A DNA stretch of 64,000 bases from Pseudomonas nitroreducens (GCF_024170165.1 NZ_JALJXP010000003.1:186001-250000), one strand, 5' to 3'; positions 49,354 to 58,968 are shown, numbered from the stretch's first letter. Program-made: numbers and translations. Notes: generated by a model not told the origin, from the letters alone.

Positions 49354-50135
49354 GCGAACCGATCATCGTCGTCCGCGACCTCGCCAACCGCTTCGGCACC
49401 CACGCCGTGCACGAGCACCTTGACCTCGACGTGATGAAGGGCGAGATCCTCGGCGTGGTCGGCGGCTCGGGCACCGGCAAGTCGGTGCTGCTGCGCAGCA
49501 TCATCGGCCTGCGCCAGCCCAGCGAGGGCAGCGTGCACGTGTTCGGGCAGAACCTGCCGGCGCTGCCGCCACTGGAACGCTCAAAGCTGGAAAGGCGCTT
49601 CGGCGTGCTGTTCCAGAACGGCGCGCTGTTCTCCTCGCTGACCGTCAGCGAGAACATCTGCCTGCCGCTGATCGAGCATGCCGGGCTGTCCCGCGCGGAC
49701 GCGCAGTTCATGGCCAAGGTGAAGATCTCCCTCGCCGGCCTGCCGCCCGACGCCGGCAGCAAATACCCGGCTGAGCTTTCCGGCGGCATGGTCAAGCGCG
49801 CCGCCCTGGCCCGCGCCCTGGCGCTGGACCCGGACATCCTGTTCCTCGACGAACCCACCGCTGGCCTCGACCCCATCGGCGCGGCGGCCTTCGATCAACT
49901 GATCCTGACCCTGCGCGACGCCTTCGGCCTCACGGTGTTCCTGGTCACCCACGACCTCGACACCCTCTACACCATCTGCGACCGCGTCGCCGTGCTGTCG
50001 CAGAAGCGCGTGCTGGTGGTGGGGCCGCTGGACCAGGTCGCCCGGACCGACGACGCCTGGGTACAGGAATACTTCCACGGCCCGCGCGGCCGTGCTGCAC
50101 TGCAGGCCACCGAACACCTGCGGGAGGAAAGCTGA
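49350..50135 (+). CDS. MlaF-type ATP-binding subunit of MCE transporter
   Basis: 261 residues. Walker A GGSGTGKS at 38-45, Q-loop FQNGALFSSLTV, signature LSGGMVKRAALARAL, Walker B ILFLDEPTAGLDP and the switch His in LVTHDLD. It is the ATPase of a lipid transporter, and its proximity to MlaE and MlaD subunits is diagnostic. The GTG start overlaps the permease stop (GTGA). The signature KRAALARA differs slightly from sugar-type ABCs and is typical for MlaF. Confidence 0.95.
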   Translation: MSEPIIVVRDLANRFGTHAVHEHLDLDVMKGEILGVVGGSGTGKSVLLRSIIGLRQPSEGSVHVFGQNLPALPPLERSKLERRFGVLFQNGALFSSLTVSENICLPLIEHAGLSRADAQFMAKVKISLAGLPPDAGSKYPAELSGGMVKRAALARALALDPDILFLDEPTAGLDPIGAAAFDQLILTLRDAFGLTVFLVTHDLDTLYTICDRVAVLSQKRVLVVGPLDQVARTDDAWVQEYFHGPRGRAALQATEHLREES

Positions 50136-51077
50136 ATGGAAACCCGTGCCCATCACGTACTGATCGGCCTGTTCACCCTGGTCGTGTCGATTGGCGCGCT
50201 GCTCTTCGCCCTGTGGCTGGCACAGTCGAGCAACGACCAGAAGTACAAGGTCTACGACGTGATCTTCAACGAGGCGGTGACCGGCCTGTCCGAGGGCGGC
50301 ACCGTGCAGTACAGCGGCATCCGCGTGGGTGACGTGGTGTCGCTGCGACTGGACCCGAACGACCCGCGCAAGGTCCGCGCCCGCATCCGCGTCTACGACA
50401 GCACACCGATCCGCGAAGACACGCGCGCCAAGCTGGCCCTCACCGGCGTCACCGGCCAGGCCATCATCCAGCTCTCCAGCGCCGCCCAGGACAGCCCGCC
50501 GCTGGCCAGCAAGGACGGCGAGGTGCCGGTGATCAAGACCATCCCCTCGCCCTTCGCCAAGCTGCTGGCCAACGGCGAGGACATCGCGACCAACATCAAC
50601 AACCTGATCAACAACGTCAACCGCATGTTCTCCCAGGAGAACGTCGACCGCATCAGCCGCACCCTGGACCACATCGACCAGGCCACCGGCGTGGTCGCCG
50701 AGCAACGCGACGACATCCGCCAGACCTTCAAGGAACTGGCCGCCGCCAGCGAGCAGGCGCGCATCACCCTGGCCAACGCCAGCCAGTTGCTCGAACGCGC
50801 CAATCAGACGCTGGGCGGCAAGAAGGGCCAGGACATCCTCGACGACACCCAGAAGACCCTCGCCTCCCTGCGCACCAGCAGTGAACGCGTGGAGCAGTTG
50901 CTGAACAGCAACTACGACTCGGTGAACGGCGGCCTCAATGGCCTGGGCGAGATCGGCCCGGCGATCCGCGAACTGCGCTCCACCCTGGAAGACCTGCGCG
51001 GCGTCACCCGTCGCCTGCAGGAAAACCCCACCGGCTATCTGCTCGGCCGCGAGCGCAACAAGGAGTTCCAGCCATGA
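50136..51077 (+). CDS. MCE (MlaD-like) periplasmic substrate-binding subunit
   Basis: 313 residues. One N-terminal transmembrane helix (about 8-30, VLIGLFTLVVSIGALLFALWL), then an MCE domain at about 38-120 (YDVIFNEAVTGLSEGGTVQYSGIRVGDV), then a helical coiled-coil tail (IDQATGVVAEQRDDIRQTFKELAAASEQARITLANASQLL). Such longer members may form a hexameric ring plus helical tube. It starts immediately after mlaF and overlaps the next gene by 4 bases. Confidence 0.93.
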   Translation: METRAHHVLIGLFTLVVSIGALLFALWLAQSSNDQKYKVYDVIFNEAVTGLSEGGTVQYSGIRVGDVVSLRLDPNDPRKVRARIRVYDSTPIREDTRAKLALTGVTGQAIIQLSSAAQDSPPLASKDGEVPVIKTIPSPFAKLLANGEDIATNINNLINNVNRMFSQENVDRISRTLDHIDQATGVVAEQRDDIRQTFKELAAASEQARITLANASQLLERANQTLGGKKGQDILDDTQKTLASLRTSSERVEQLLNSNYDSVNGGLNGLGEIGPAIRELRSTLEDLRGVTRRLQENPTGYLLGRERNKEFQP

Positions 51078-51709
51078 CCGCCCTTCCCCGCCTGCTCGGC
51101 GCCGCTGCCCTGGTCAGCCTGCTGGGCGCCTGCTCGATCCTCCCGGAAGCCGAGAGCCCGGACTTCTACCTGCTGCCAGCGGCCCAGCAGCCTGAGCGCA
51201 GCAACGCGGCGGTGAACTGGTCATTGCGGGTCAGCGCGCCCAACGCCAGCCTGGCGCTGGACAGCAATCGTATCGCCGTGGTCCCGCAGGGCAATCAGCT
51301 CAGCAGCTACCAGGGCGCGCGCTGGAGCAACCGCGCACCGGGCCTGCTGCGTGACCGCCTGCTCGACGCCTTCACCGCCAATGGCAGCGTCCGCGCCCTG
51401 AGCAGCGACGAAACCAGCCTGCAGGCCGACCTCGACCTGACCGGCGAGTTGCGCGCCTTCCAGAGCGAGTACCAGAACGGCAAACCGGTGATCCACATCC
51501 GCTACGACGCCCGCCTGGTGCGCACGCTCGGCCAGCGCATCGTCGCCTCGCGCACCTTCGAGGTCAGCCAGCCGGTGAACGGCAAGCAGGTGCCCGAAGT
51601 GGTCAGCGCCTTTGGCAAGGCGGCCGACCAGCTTTCCGCGCAGGTGGTGCAGTGGACGTTGCAGCAGGGCCAGCAACAGAAGCTCGCACCGCCCTCCACA
51701 GCGCCATGA
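51074..51709 (+). CDS. PqiC/YmbA-type (ABC-type transport auxiliary) lipoprotein
   Basis: 211 residues. Lipobox LLGAC, lipidated Cys20, then an ABC_trans_aux domain (DFYLLPAAQQ, LDSNRIAVVPQGNQLSSYQGARWSNRAPGLLRDRLLDAF). PqiC-type proteins complete Pqi/Let MCE bridges at the outer membrane. Start overlaps the MCE gene by 4 bases (ATGA). It is the last gene of the operon, followed by a strong terminator. Confidence 0.93.
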   Translation: MTALPRLLGAAALVSLLGACSILPEAESPDFYLLPAAQQPERSNAAVNWSLRVSAPNASLALDSNRIAVVPQGNQLSSYQGARWSNRAPGLLRDRLLDAFTANGSVRALSSDETSLQADLDLTGELRAFQSEYQNGKPVIHIRYDARLVRTLGQRIVASRTFEVSQPVNGKQVPEVVSAFGKAADQLSAQVVQWTLQQGQQQKLAPPSTAP

Positions 51710-51736
51710 AAAAGGCCGGCGAAAGCCGGCCTTTTT
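51709..51736 (+). terminator. Terminator after the MCE operon
   Basis: AAAAAGGCCGGC / GCCGGCCTTTTT with GAAA tetraloop, directly after the stop codon. Confidence 0.95.
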
Positions 51737-51973
51737 CATGACGGCTGCCCTGATGCCGATCAGTTCCGTGGAACCTTCCTTCACGGATTTTGCTCATATT
51801 TTGTACGAAATCTGAACAACACCTGTCGGAGCATAGGGGCTCCGCTAATAGCATTAAGGTATCAGGCGCGATACATTGCGGCGCCCCTGCCGGTCCACCC
51901 GGAAGGGTCCCAATTTTCTCGCGTGGTGCCGTGCCGGCTTGCAGCACCCGATTTGCAGTTCGAGGAACCTTTG

Positions 51974-53974
51974 TTGCGCAGTCCTGGCAGTTTCCGTCAC
52001 GACATCAATGGCCTGCGGGCCTGGGCCGTCGTCGCGGTGGTTTTGTATCACTTCGGTATCAGCGGCTTTACCGGTGGCTTCGTTGGCGTGGATGTCTTCT
52101 TCGTCATCTCCGGCTACCTGATGACCGGGATCATCCTCGGCGCATTGGCTGCACCCGGCGGATTCTCCTTCTGGAACTTCTACCTCGCCCGCGCCCGCCG
52201 CATCCTGCCTGCACTGCTGTTGCTCTGCGCGGTGCTGCTGGTCCTTGGCTGGTTCTTCCTGCTGCCATCGGACTACCAGCGCCTGGGCAAGCACGTCTGG
52301 GGCAGCGTGCTGTTCACCTCCAATCGCATGTTCATGAAAGAGGCCGGCTATTTCGACGTCGCCTCCCATGACAAGTGGCTTCTGCACACCTGGTCGCTGT
52401 CGGTGGAATGGCAGTTCTACCTGCTCTTCCCGCTGCTGCTGGTGGCCGCCTGGCGCTGGTTCGGCGGCCGCCGCTGGCTGCTCCCGCTGCTGGGTGCCAC
52501 GGCGCTGGCTTCGTTGGCGTACTGCGTGGTACTGGCTGACACCGAGCCTTCGAAGGCTTTCTACTTCTTCCCTTCGCGCGCCTGGGAATTGCTCGCTGGC
52601 GGCGTGGCCTTCATGGTCCAGACCCGCTGGCAGCCCGATGCCCGCGTGAGCCCCTGGCTGGAACGTGCCGGCATGGCACTGATCATCGGCTCGCTGCTTT
52701 TCATCACCCCGCAGATGAGCTGGCCGGGGCTGCTGAGCCTTGTCCCCGTGAGCGGCGCCGCTCTGGTGCTGCTGGCGCGCCGTGACGACGCGCGACTGAC
52801 CGCCAACACCGTTGCCCAATGGCTGGGAACGCGTTCCTACTCGATCTATCTCTGGCATTGGCCAGTCGTGGTTGCGCTGGCCTACCTGGAGCTTTCCCGG
52901 CAGCCGCTGGCCATCGCTGTCGGGCTGATGCTGACCCTGACGCTGGGCCACCTGTCCTATCACTGGGTGGAGCAGCCCAGCAGCCGCCGTCTCGGCTACC
53001 TGCGCCCGTTGGCGGCGACGGTGGCAGTCGTTGTCGCCATGCTGGTGGTGATGGGGCCGGCAAAGGTGGTGCGCAAGGCGGATTTCGCGCAACGCCTGCC
53101 TGAGGCCGTACAGCGCGTGGACGATGAGCGCGAGAACCGCAACCCGCGCCTGGACGAGTGCGACGCCAAAACCGAATGCCAGTACGGCGGCCCGAATACC
53201 CGCGCCATCGTGCTGGGCGACAGCCACGCCCAGGCAACGGTGAATGCCATCGTTGCCAGCCTGCCCAATGCCGCCGATGGCGTTCTGTTCATCGGCACCA
53301 GCGGCTGCCCGATCATCTTCGGCGCCCAGCTGGACACGCCCAAGCAGGAGGTCTGCCAGAAGATTCTCGGGCGCCTGCAACAGCGCCAGGCCAGCCTCCT
53401 GCCGGGCACGCCGGTGATCGTGATCAATCGGGCGTCCTACTACCTGTTCGGTGGCCTGGCCGGCGAAGCGGACGAAACGCCGAACAAGCCGAAGCTGTAC
53501 TTCACCGAGCCCGAGGCGGCCTCCAGCCCCGCGCTGTTGGACGACTACCGCCGGCACTACGTGGCTACCGCGTGCGAGCTGGCGGCGAACCATCCGCTGT
53601 ACCTGGTCCGCCCGACCCCGGAAATGGGCGTGCGGGTGCCAGAAGTCATGGGCCGAGCCATGCTGCTCAAGCGCGAGCGCAAGGTGTCCATGCCCCAGCA
53701 GGCCTACCGGCAGCGCAATGCCTTCGTCAACCACGTACAGGACCTTGCCGGCAAGCAGTGCGGCGCCCATCTGCTCGACCCCATCCCCTACCTGTGCGAC
53801 GGCCAGCAATGCGCGGCCAGCCGCGACGGCCGACCGCTGTACTACGACGACGATCACCTGAGCGAATTCGGCAACCGTCTGCTGGTACCGATGTTCAGGC
53901 CGATATTCACCGAGCGTCTGGTGGGCGAGGAACAGGCCACATCGCCCCGACAGGCAGGGCGATCATTGCTCTGA
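51974..53974 (+). CDS. Acyltransferase-3 membrane protein with C-terminal SGNH domain (OafA/YrhL type)
   Basis: 666 residues if begun at TTG 51974, whose GAGGA lies about 7 bases upstream; a TTG at 51971 and a GTG at 51923 are alternatives and the start is uncertain. The first ~370 residues hold about ten transmembrane segments with HDINGLRAWAVVAVVLYHFG (Acyl_transf_3 His) and VDVFFVISGYLMTGII. The C-terminal part is SGNH: LGDSHAQATVN (Ser) and DDDHLSEFGN (Asp/His). Members O-acetylate LPS, peptidoglycan or other glycans. Substrate unknown. Confidence 0.9.
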   Translation: MRSPGSFRHDINGLRAWAVVAVVLYHFGISGFTGGFVGVDVFFVISGYLMTGIILGALAAPGGFSFWNFYLARARRILPALLLLCAVLLVLGWFFLLPSDYQRLGKHVWGSVLFTSNRMFMKEAGYFDVASHDKWLLHTWSLSVEWQFYLLFPLLLVAAWRWFGGRRWLLPLLGATALASLAYCVVLADTEPSKAFYFFPSRAWELLAGGVAFMVQTRWQPDARVSPWLERAGMALIIGSLLFITPQMSWPGLLSLVPVSGAALVLLARRDDARLTANTVAQWLGTRSYSIYLWHWPVVVALAYLELSRQPLAIAVGLMLTLTLGHLSYHWVEQPSSRRLGYLRPLAATVAVVVAMLVVMGPAKVVRKADFAQRLPEAVQRVDDERENRNPRLDECDAKTECQYGGPNTRAIVLGDSHAQATVNAIVASLPNAADGVLFIGTSGCPIIFGAQLDTPKQEVCQKILGRLQQRQASLLPGTPVIVINRASYYLFGGLAGEADETPNKPKLYFTEPEAASSPALLDDYRRHYVATACELAANHPLYLVRPTPEMGVRVPEVMGRAMLLKRERKVSMPQQAYRQRNAFVNHVQDLAGKQCGAHLLDPIPYLCDGQQCAASRDGRPLYYDDDHLSEFGNRLLVPMFRPIFTERLVGEEQATSPRQAGRSLL

Positions 53975-54018
53975 GCGGCCGGCGTCTGGCCCGGCCGGGC
54001 ATTCACCGGGCCCCGGGG

Positions 54019-54270
54019 TCAGCGGCAGTGATAGGGGCTTTCGCCTTCCAGTTCCTGATCCGACTCCACGTCCTTGATGGTGACGATGGCCTTCGGGTAG
54101 ACCGAGCAGAGTGAGTTGCGCACGGTGTAGATGCCACTGCCGTGGGCAAGGAACTTGCCGTTGCTCAGGGCCTTGCCGGACTCGTCATGGGCGCTGACTT
54201 CGAAGTTGCCGGTCATGGTGATGCAGCCGGCGAGCGCCAGCAGAGAAAGGACAGGAACGAGGGCTTTCAT
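54019..54270 (-). CDS. Small putative lipoprotein, 83 residues
   Basis: Signal peptide MKALVPVLSLLALAGC with lipobox LAGC, Cys16, then a short beta-rich domain with two further cysteines (SLCSVYPKA and PYHCR) that may form a disulfide. AAGGAG lies 6-7 bases before the ATG at 54270. Unrecognised family. It is convergent with the acyltransferase gene. Confidence 0.75.
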   Translation of the reverse strand: MKALVPVLSLLALAGCITMTGNFEVSAHDESGKALSNGKFLAHGSGIYTVRNSLCSVYPKAIVTIKDVESDQELEGESPYHCR

Positions 54271-54469
54271 GGATTCTCCTTGGACGCGAGGCACCCTTTC
54301 TGCCTGGGCAGAGCGCGGCGCAGGTGTCGATCCGTGACGGGTTCGCGAGAGCGGGAATGGCCAGCCAGCATGGCAAGGCCGATGCGAATACGACCGATAC
54401 CGGTCGCCGCAGTTCAGCCAGCGCCCCCGCAAGAGCGCCGGCTGACGGTGTTTCGGACGAGAGGCTGGA

Positions 54470-54676
54470 TCAGCGCTTGCCCATCGAGCGACGCGAGCCA
54501 CGCGGGTGCGGCGGGCGGTACTCGGCCTGGTCGTGAGGTTTGCGATGCTGGTAGGCGGTTTTCGCCTGCTGCTGCGCGGCCAGTGCGGCCTTGGCCAGTT
54601 CGGCCAGGGAGAGTTTGGGTTGTTCCTGCGCGTTGTCGGCGCTGTCGTCGCGGGGCGGCTGCTGGGAGGACGTCAT
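54470..54676 (-). CDS. Hypothetical small protein, 68 residues
   Basis: Begins MTSSQQPPRDDSADNAQEQPKLSLAELAKAALAAQQQ, an acidic disordered start and one Ala/Gln helix, and ends in a strongly basic tail RPPHPRGSRRSMGKR. It could bind nucleic acid or be disordered. No recognised family; start has no strong Shine-Dalgarno. Reality judged from composition and the stretch being otherwise empty. Confidence 0.5.
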   Translation of the reverse strand: MTSSQQPPRDDSADNAQEQPKLSLAELAKAALAAQQQAKTAYQHRKPHDQAEYRPPHPRGSRRSMGKR

Positions 54677-54793
54677 GGGTAGACCGGTTCTGAAGGGTTT
54701 CAATCGGTGCCCATGATAGCCGAAGTCGCCCTCTTCCGGCTGCCCGCCCGCACGAGCGGCACGGGCAGGGCCTTCAACCCGCAAGCAGAGCCA

Positions 54794-55231
54794 TCAACTC
54801 GTCGGCGGGAACAGTGTGTCCGGGCGGGTCACGTACTCGGTCGCTTCGGCTTCGGTCATCACCCAGATCTGGCTGATCCGGCTGTCCTGGCCCATCTTGA
54901 TGCCGACGAACTTGCCGGTGATCTTCGGCAGCAGGCCGTAGACCATGAAGCGGTTGTTCTCATCGCGGATGCGGATACTGACCGACAGCGGATAGCTGAT
55001 GGTCTTGTTGTACAGCCCGATGGTGATGACCTGGCGCAGCAGGCTCGGCTTCGGCCGCTTGAGCGTGATCACCGGGTACACCGCGCTGTCGACGAAACCC
55101 ACCATCATCCCCGAGGGAATCACCCGGTCCGCCAGCGCCGGACTGCTCAGCCCCAGCATCAGGGCCAGTGCGCCGAGCAGCTGAAGCATCCAGCGTTGCA
55201 GCGAAGCGCGTGAAGGTACTGCTGAAGTCAT
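54794..55231 (-). CDS. Hypothetical exported protein, 145 residues
   Basis: A basic start then a hydrophobic signal core (MLQLLGALALMLGLSSPALA) and a beta-rich body (VIPSGMMVGFVDSAVYPVITLKRPKPSLLRQVITIGLYNKTISYPLSVSIRIRDENN). Predicted periplasmic. I do not recognise the family. ATG at 55231 is the longest start; ATG 55189 (at MLQLL) is an alternative. Alone in its stretch, with 254 bases of promoter region to the divergent D-cysteine desulfhydrase gene. Confidence 0.65.
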   Translation of the reverse strand: MTSAVPSRASLQRWMLQLLGALALMLGLSSPALADRVIPSGMMVGFVDSAVYPVITLKRPKPSLLRQVITIGLYNKTISYPLSVSIRIRDENNRFMVYGLLPKITGKFVGIKMGQDSRISQIWVMTEAEATEYVTRPDTLFPPTS

Positions 55232-55485
55232 CGGATTTCCCGCCCTGGTTTTCCTGTTTTCGTTATCGCCCGGTTATGGATTCCGGATCTGAGCGTGGAG
55301 CGTAGCGGTTCGCCGCGCCGCTGTCCGCACATTGATTCACAGCCTCCGGAGATTCCCGCGGCAAGATCGCGGATCGCCGCGCGACATTCCCGTGCAGGTC
55401 GGCGTCACGCGGCCGCCGGCCACATTGCGGCCGCCCCTCACGCGCTCTATCGTGACGCATCCCGCCGTCACTCCGAGAACCCGCC

Positions 55486-56487
55486 ATGAGCTCCCTGCGC
55501 GAAGCCCTCGCCCGCTTTTCCCGACTCGACCTGGCCGGTGGCCCGACGCCGCTGGACAAGCTGGAGCGGCTGTCCGTGCAGCTGGGCCGCGAGCTGTATG
55601 TAAAGCGTGACGACACCACCCCCTTCGCCCTGGGCGGCAACAAGGTGCGCAAACTGGAATTCCTCGCCGCCGATGCCCTGAAGACCGGTGCCGACACACT
55701 GGTCACCGCTGGCGCGATCCAGTCCAACCATGTACGCCAGACCGCCGCCGTCGCGGCGAAGCTCGGCCTGCGCTGCTTGGCGCTGCTGGAAAACCCCATC
55801 GGCACCGACGACCGTAACTACCTGAGCAACGGCAACCGCCTGCTGCTGGACCTGTTCGGCACCGAGGTCGAGCTGGTGCCCAACCTCGATACCGCGGACG
55901 AGTTGCTGGCACAGGCCGGCGAACGTCTGCGCCGGGAAGGCCGCAAGCCCTGCATCGTGCCCATTGGCGGCTCCAATGCACTGGGCGCCCTGGGTTACGT
56001 GCGCGCCGGGCTGGAGCTGGCGGAGCAGATTCGCGGCAGCGGCCAGGAGTTCTCCGCCGTGGTGCTCGCCTCCGGCAGCGCCGGCACCCATGCGGGCCTG
56101 GCGATCGCCCTGGCCGATGAACTGCCGGAGCTGGACGTCATCGGCGTGACGGTCTCGCGCACCGACGCGGCGCAGCGGCCAAAAGTGGCGGGGCTGGTCG
56201 AGCGGACTCTGGAACTGCTCGGCCACGACGCGCCGGCGCGGCCGGCAATCCAACTGTGGGACGACTACTTCGGCCCGCGCTATGGCGAACCCAATGCCGG
56301 CACGCTGGAGGCGGTTCGCCTGCTGGCCAGCCAGGAAGGCCTGCTGCTGGACCCGGTGTACACCGGCAAGGCCATGGCCGGCCTGCTCGATGGCATTCGC
56401 CGTGACCGCTTCTTGAAACCCGGACCGATCCTGTTCCTGCACACCGGTGGTTCACCGGCGCTGTTCGCCTACCATTCGGCGAATTGA
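55486..56487 (+). CDS. dcyD: D-cysteine desulfhydrase
   Basis: 333 residues. Fold-type II PLP enzyme: [22 protein letters not shown], with the PLP lysine in GGNK at about residue 53, [14 protein letters not shown], and [12 protein letters not shown]. It releases pyruvate, ammonia and sulfide from D-cysteine, and members also deaminate ACC analogues. Its position before a cystine-type ABC importer suggests sulfur-source use. Start at 55486 gives [23 protein letters not shown]. It is 119 bases upstream of the importer. Confidence 0.92.
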   Translation: MSSLREALARFSRLDLAGGPTPLDKLERLSVQLGRELYVKRDDTTPFALGGNKVRKLEFLAADALKTGADTLVTAGAIQSNHVRQTAAVAAKLGLRCLALLENPIGTDDRNYLSNGNRLLLDLFGTEVELVPNLDTADELLAQAGERLRREGRKPCIVPIGGSNALGALGYVRAGLELAEQIRGSGQEFSAVVLASGSAGTHAGLAIALADELPELDVIGVTVSRTDAAQRPKVAGLVERTLELLGHDAPARPAIQLWDDYFGPRYGEPNAGTLEAVRLLASQEGLLLDPVYTGKAMAGLLDGIRRDRFLKPGPILFLHTGGSPALFAYHSAN

Positions 56488-56606
56488 CCTACCTAATATT
56501 CAGAACTAGGTATGTAATTTTTTATTATTTTATTGCATAACGATTCTGCCCATATAGTCGCCACGCGTTGACTAACCTGCTTAAAACACCAAAAACGGGG
56601 ACCACC

Positions 56607-57407
56607 ATGACCTTCTCCGCACTGCGACGTCATTTCCTGCTTGCCAGCCTGACCCTCTCCCTCGGCGCCAGCCTCTTCGGCCAGGCCCAGGCCGCTGAGG
56701 ACCTGCTCGCCCAGATCAAGTCCAAGGGCGAAGTCCGCGTCGGTCTCGAGGGCACCTACCCACCCTTCAGCTTCCAGGACGAGAACGGCAAGCTGGCCGG
56801 TTTCGAAGTGGACTTCTCCAACCTGATCGCCAAGGAGCTGGGCGCCACCGCCAAACTGCAGCCGACCAAGTGGGACGGCATCCTCGCCGCGCTGGAATCC
56901 AAGCGCCTGGACCTGGTGATCAACCAGGTGACCATCTCCGAGGAGCGCAAGAAGAAGTACGACTTCTCCGACGCCTACACCGTTTCCGGCATCCAGGCGC
57001 TGGTGCGCAAGGGTGACGAAGGCAAGTACGACACGCCGGAGAAACTTGCGGGCGTGAAGGTCGGCGTCGGCCTGGGCACCAACTACGAGCAGTGGCTGCG
57101 CGAGCACGTGCCGCAGGCTGACGTGCGCACCTACGAAGACGACCCGACCAAGTTCCAGGACCTGCGCAGCGGCCGTATCGACGTGATCCTGGTGGACCGC
57201 CTGGCTGCCTTCGACATGGTCAACAAGACCAACGGTGCCATGGCTCTAACCGGCGCGCCCTTCGCCCGCCAGGAAGCCGGCATCGCCCTGCGCAAAGGCA
57301 ACCCGGAGCTGCTCGCGGCGCTGAACAAGGCCATCGAGAAACTGCGCGCCGACGGCTCGCTGAAACAGCTGTCGGAAAAGTGGTTCAAGGCTGACGTGAC
57401 CCAATGA
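56607..57407 (+). CDS. tcyJ: Cystine/polar amino acid ABC transporter substrate-binding protein
   Basis: 266 residues. Signal peptide MTFSALRRHFLLASLTLSLGASLFGQAQA, then SBP_bac_3 fold: VRVGLEGTYPPFSFQDENGKLAGFEVDFSNLIAKELG. Closely resembles FliY/TcyJ for L-cystine. It is exported and binds ligand in the periplasm. It opens a three-gene operon with overlapping starts. An AT-rich promoter lies upstream, which fits sulfur (CysB-type) control. Confidence 0.92.
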   Translation: MTFSALRRHFLLASLTLSLGASLFGQAQAAEDLLAQIKSKGEVRVGLEGTYPPFSFQDENGKLAGFEVDFSNLIAKELGATAKLQPTKWDGILAALESKRLDLVINQVTISEERKKKYDFSDAYTVSGIQALVRKGDEGKYDTPEKLAGVKVGVGLGTNYEQWLREHVPQADVRTYEDDPTKFQDLRSGRIDVILVDRLAAFDMVNKTNGAMALTGAPFARQEAGIALRKGNPELLAALNKAIEKLRADGSLKQLSEKWFKADVTQ

Positions 57408-58078
57408 TCGACGCAAGCCTGCAGCTTGCGCTGGATTCCGCGCCCTTCCTGTTGAAGGGCGCGGTCTTCACGGTAGTCCTCAGCGTAGGCGGCATGTTCT
57501 TCGGACTGCTGCTCGGTTTCGTCCTGGCGCTGATGCGCCTGTACGGTTTCACTCCCGTGCGCTGGATCGCGCGCATCTACGTGTCGTTCTTCCGCGGCAC
57601 GCCGTTGCTGGTCCAGCTCTTCATGATCTATTACGGCCTGCCCCAGGCCGGCATCGAACTCGACCCACTGCCCGCGGCGCTGATCGGCTTCTCGCTGAAC
57701 ATGGCCGCCTATGTCTGCGAAATCCTCCGCGCCGCCATCGGCTCCATCGACAAGGGCCAGTGGGAAGCCGCCGCCAGCATCGGCATGACCCGCGCCGAGA
57801 CCCTGCGCCGGGTGATCCTGCCGCAGGCCGCGCGCACCGCCCTGCCGCCGCTGGGCAACAGCTTCATCTCGCTGGTCAAGGACACCGCCCTGGCTGCCAC
57901 CATCCAGGTCCCGGAACTGTTCCGCCAGGCTCAACTGATCACCGCACGCACCTTCGAGGTCTTCACCATGTACCTCGCGGCCGCACTGATCTACTGGATC
58001 CTCGCCAGTATCCTGTCGCACCTGCAGAACCGCCTGGAAGACCGGGTCAACCGTCACGACCAGGAGCACGACGCATGA
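57404..58078 (+). CDS. tcyL: Cystine/polar amino acid ABC transporter permease
   Basis: 224 residues, HisMQ-type permease with about five transmembrane helices and the EAA loop EAAASIGMTRAETLRRVILPQAARTALPPLGNSF. Start overlaps tcyJ by 4 bases (ATGA), and its end overlaps tcyN likewise. Substrate inferred from tcyJ. A single permease gene suggests a homodimer in the membrane. Confidence 0.93.
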   Translation: MIDASLQLALDSAPFLLKGAVFTVVLSVGGMFFGLLLGFVLALMRLYGFTPVRWIARIYVSFFRGTPLLVQLFMIYYGLPQAGIELDPLPAALIGFSLNMAAYVCEILRAAIGSIDKGQWEAAASIGMTRAETLRRVILPQAARTALPPLGNSFISLVKDTALAATIQVPELFRQAQLITARTFEVFTMYLAAALIYWILASILSHLQNRLEDRVNRHDQEHDA

Positions 58079-58842
58079 TCGAAGTACGCCAGCTGACCAA
58101 GCAGTTCCGCGGCCAGGAGGTGCTCAAGGGCATCGACCTGACCGTCGAGGCCGGCGAAGTGGTCGCGATCATCGGCCCCAGCGGCTCGGGCAAGACCACC
58201 CTGCTGCGCTGCCTGAACCTGCTGGAGGTGCCCAACGGCGGCACCATCAAGGTCGGCGAGATCCTCATCGATGCATCCAGGCCGCTCAGCAGCCAGCAGG
58301 GGCTGATCCGCAAGCTGCGCCAGCATGTGGGCTTCGTCTTCCAGAACTTCAACCTGTTCCCCCACCGCACCGCGCTGGAGAACGTGGTGGAAGGCCCGAT
58401 CATCGTGAAGAAGGAGCCGCGCGCCCAGGCCATCGAGCGTGCCCGCCAGCTGCTGGCGAAGGTCGGGCTGGCCGGCAAGGAGGACTCCTATCCCAAGCGC
58501 CTTTCCGGCGGCCAGCAACAGCGCGTCGCCATCGCCCGCGCCCTGGCCATGCAGCCGGACGTGATCCTGTTCGACGAACCCACCTCGGCGCTGGACCCGG
58601 AACTGGTCGGCGAGGTCCTGGCAACCATCCGCGGCCTGGCCCAGGAAAAGCGCACCATGGTCATCGTCACCCACGAGATGAGCTTCGCCCGCGACGTCGC
58701 CAACCGGGCGATCTTCATCGACAAGGGCGTGATCGTCGAACAGGGCGATGCCAAGGCCTTGTTCGCTCACCCGAAGGAAGAGCGCACCCGCCAGTTCCTC
58801 AGCAAGTTCCTCGATCAGGGCGAGAAGCGCACGGCGGAATAA
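58075..58842 (+). CDS. tcyN: Cystine/polar amino acid ABC transporter ATP-binding protein
   Basis: 255 residues. Walker A GPSGSGKTT at about 34-42, Q-loop FQNFNLFPH, signature LSGGQQQRVAIARAL, Walker B ILFDEPTSALDP, switch VTHEM. Typical PAAT-family ATPase. Coupled by ATGA to tcyL; 126 bases separate it from the pirin gene. Confidence 0.95.
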   Translation: MIEVRQLTKQFRGQEVLKGIDLTVEAGEVVAIIGPSGSGKTTLLRCLNLLEVPNGGTIKVGEILIDASRPLSSQQGLIRKLRQHVGFVFQNFNLFPHRTALENVVEGPIIVKKEPRAQAIERARQLLAKVGLAGKEDSYPKRLSGGQQQRVAIARALAMQPDVILFDEPTSALDPELVGEVLATIRGLAQEKRTMVIVTHEMSFARDVANRAIFIDKGVIVEQGDAKALFAHPKEERTRQFLSKFLDQGEKRTAE

Positions 58843-58968
58843 GATCGGATTATTCGATTCATATGTGCCGATATTTGCGCTTTTCTATCGATCAACTGCG
58901 CGAGAAGATAGTCCCATGAACCGCGCGGACTGGCCCATCGGCCAACCGCGCCCCACGAGGACTAAGTC

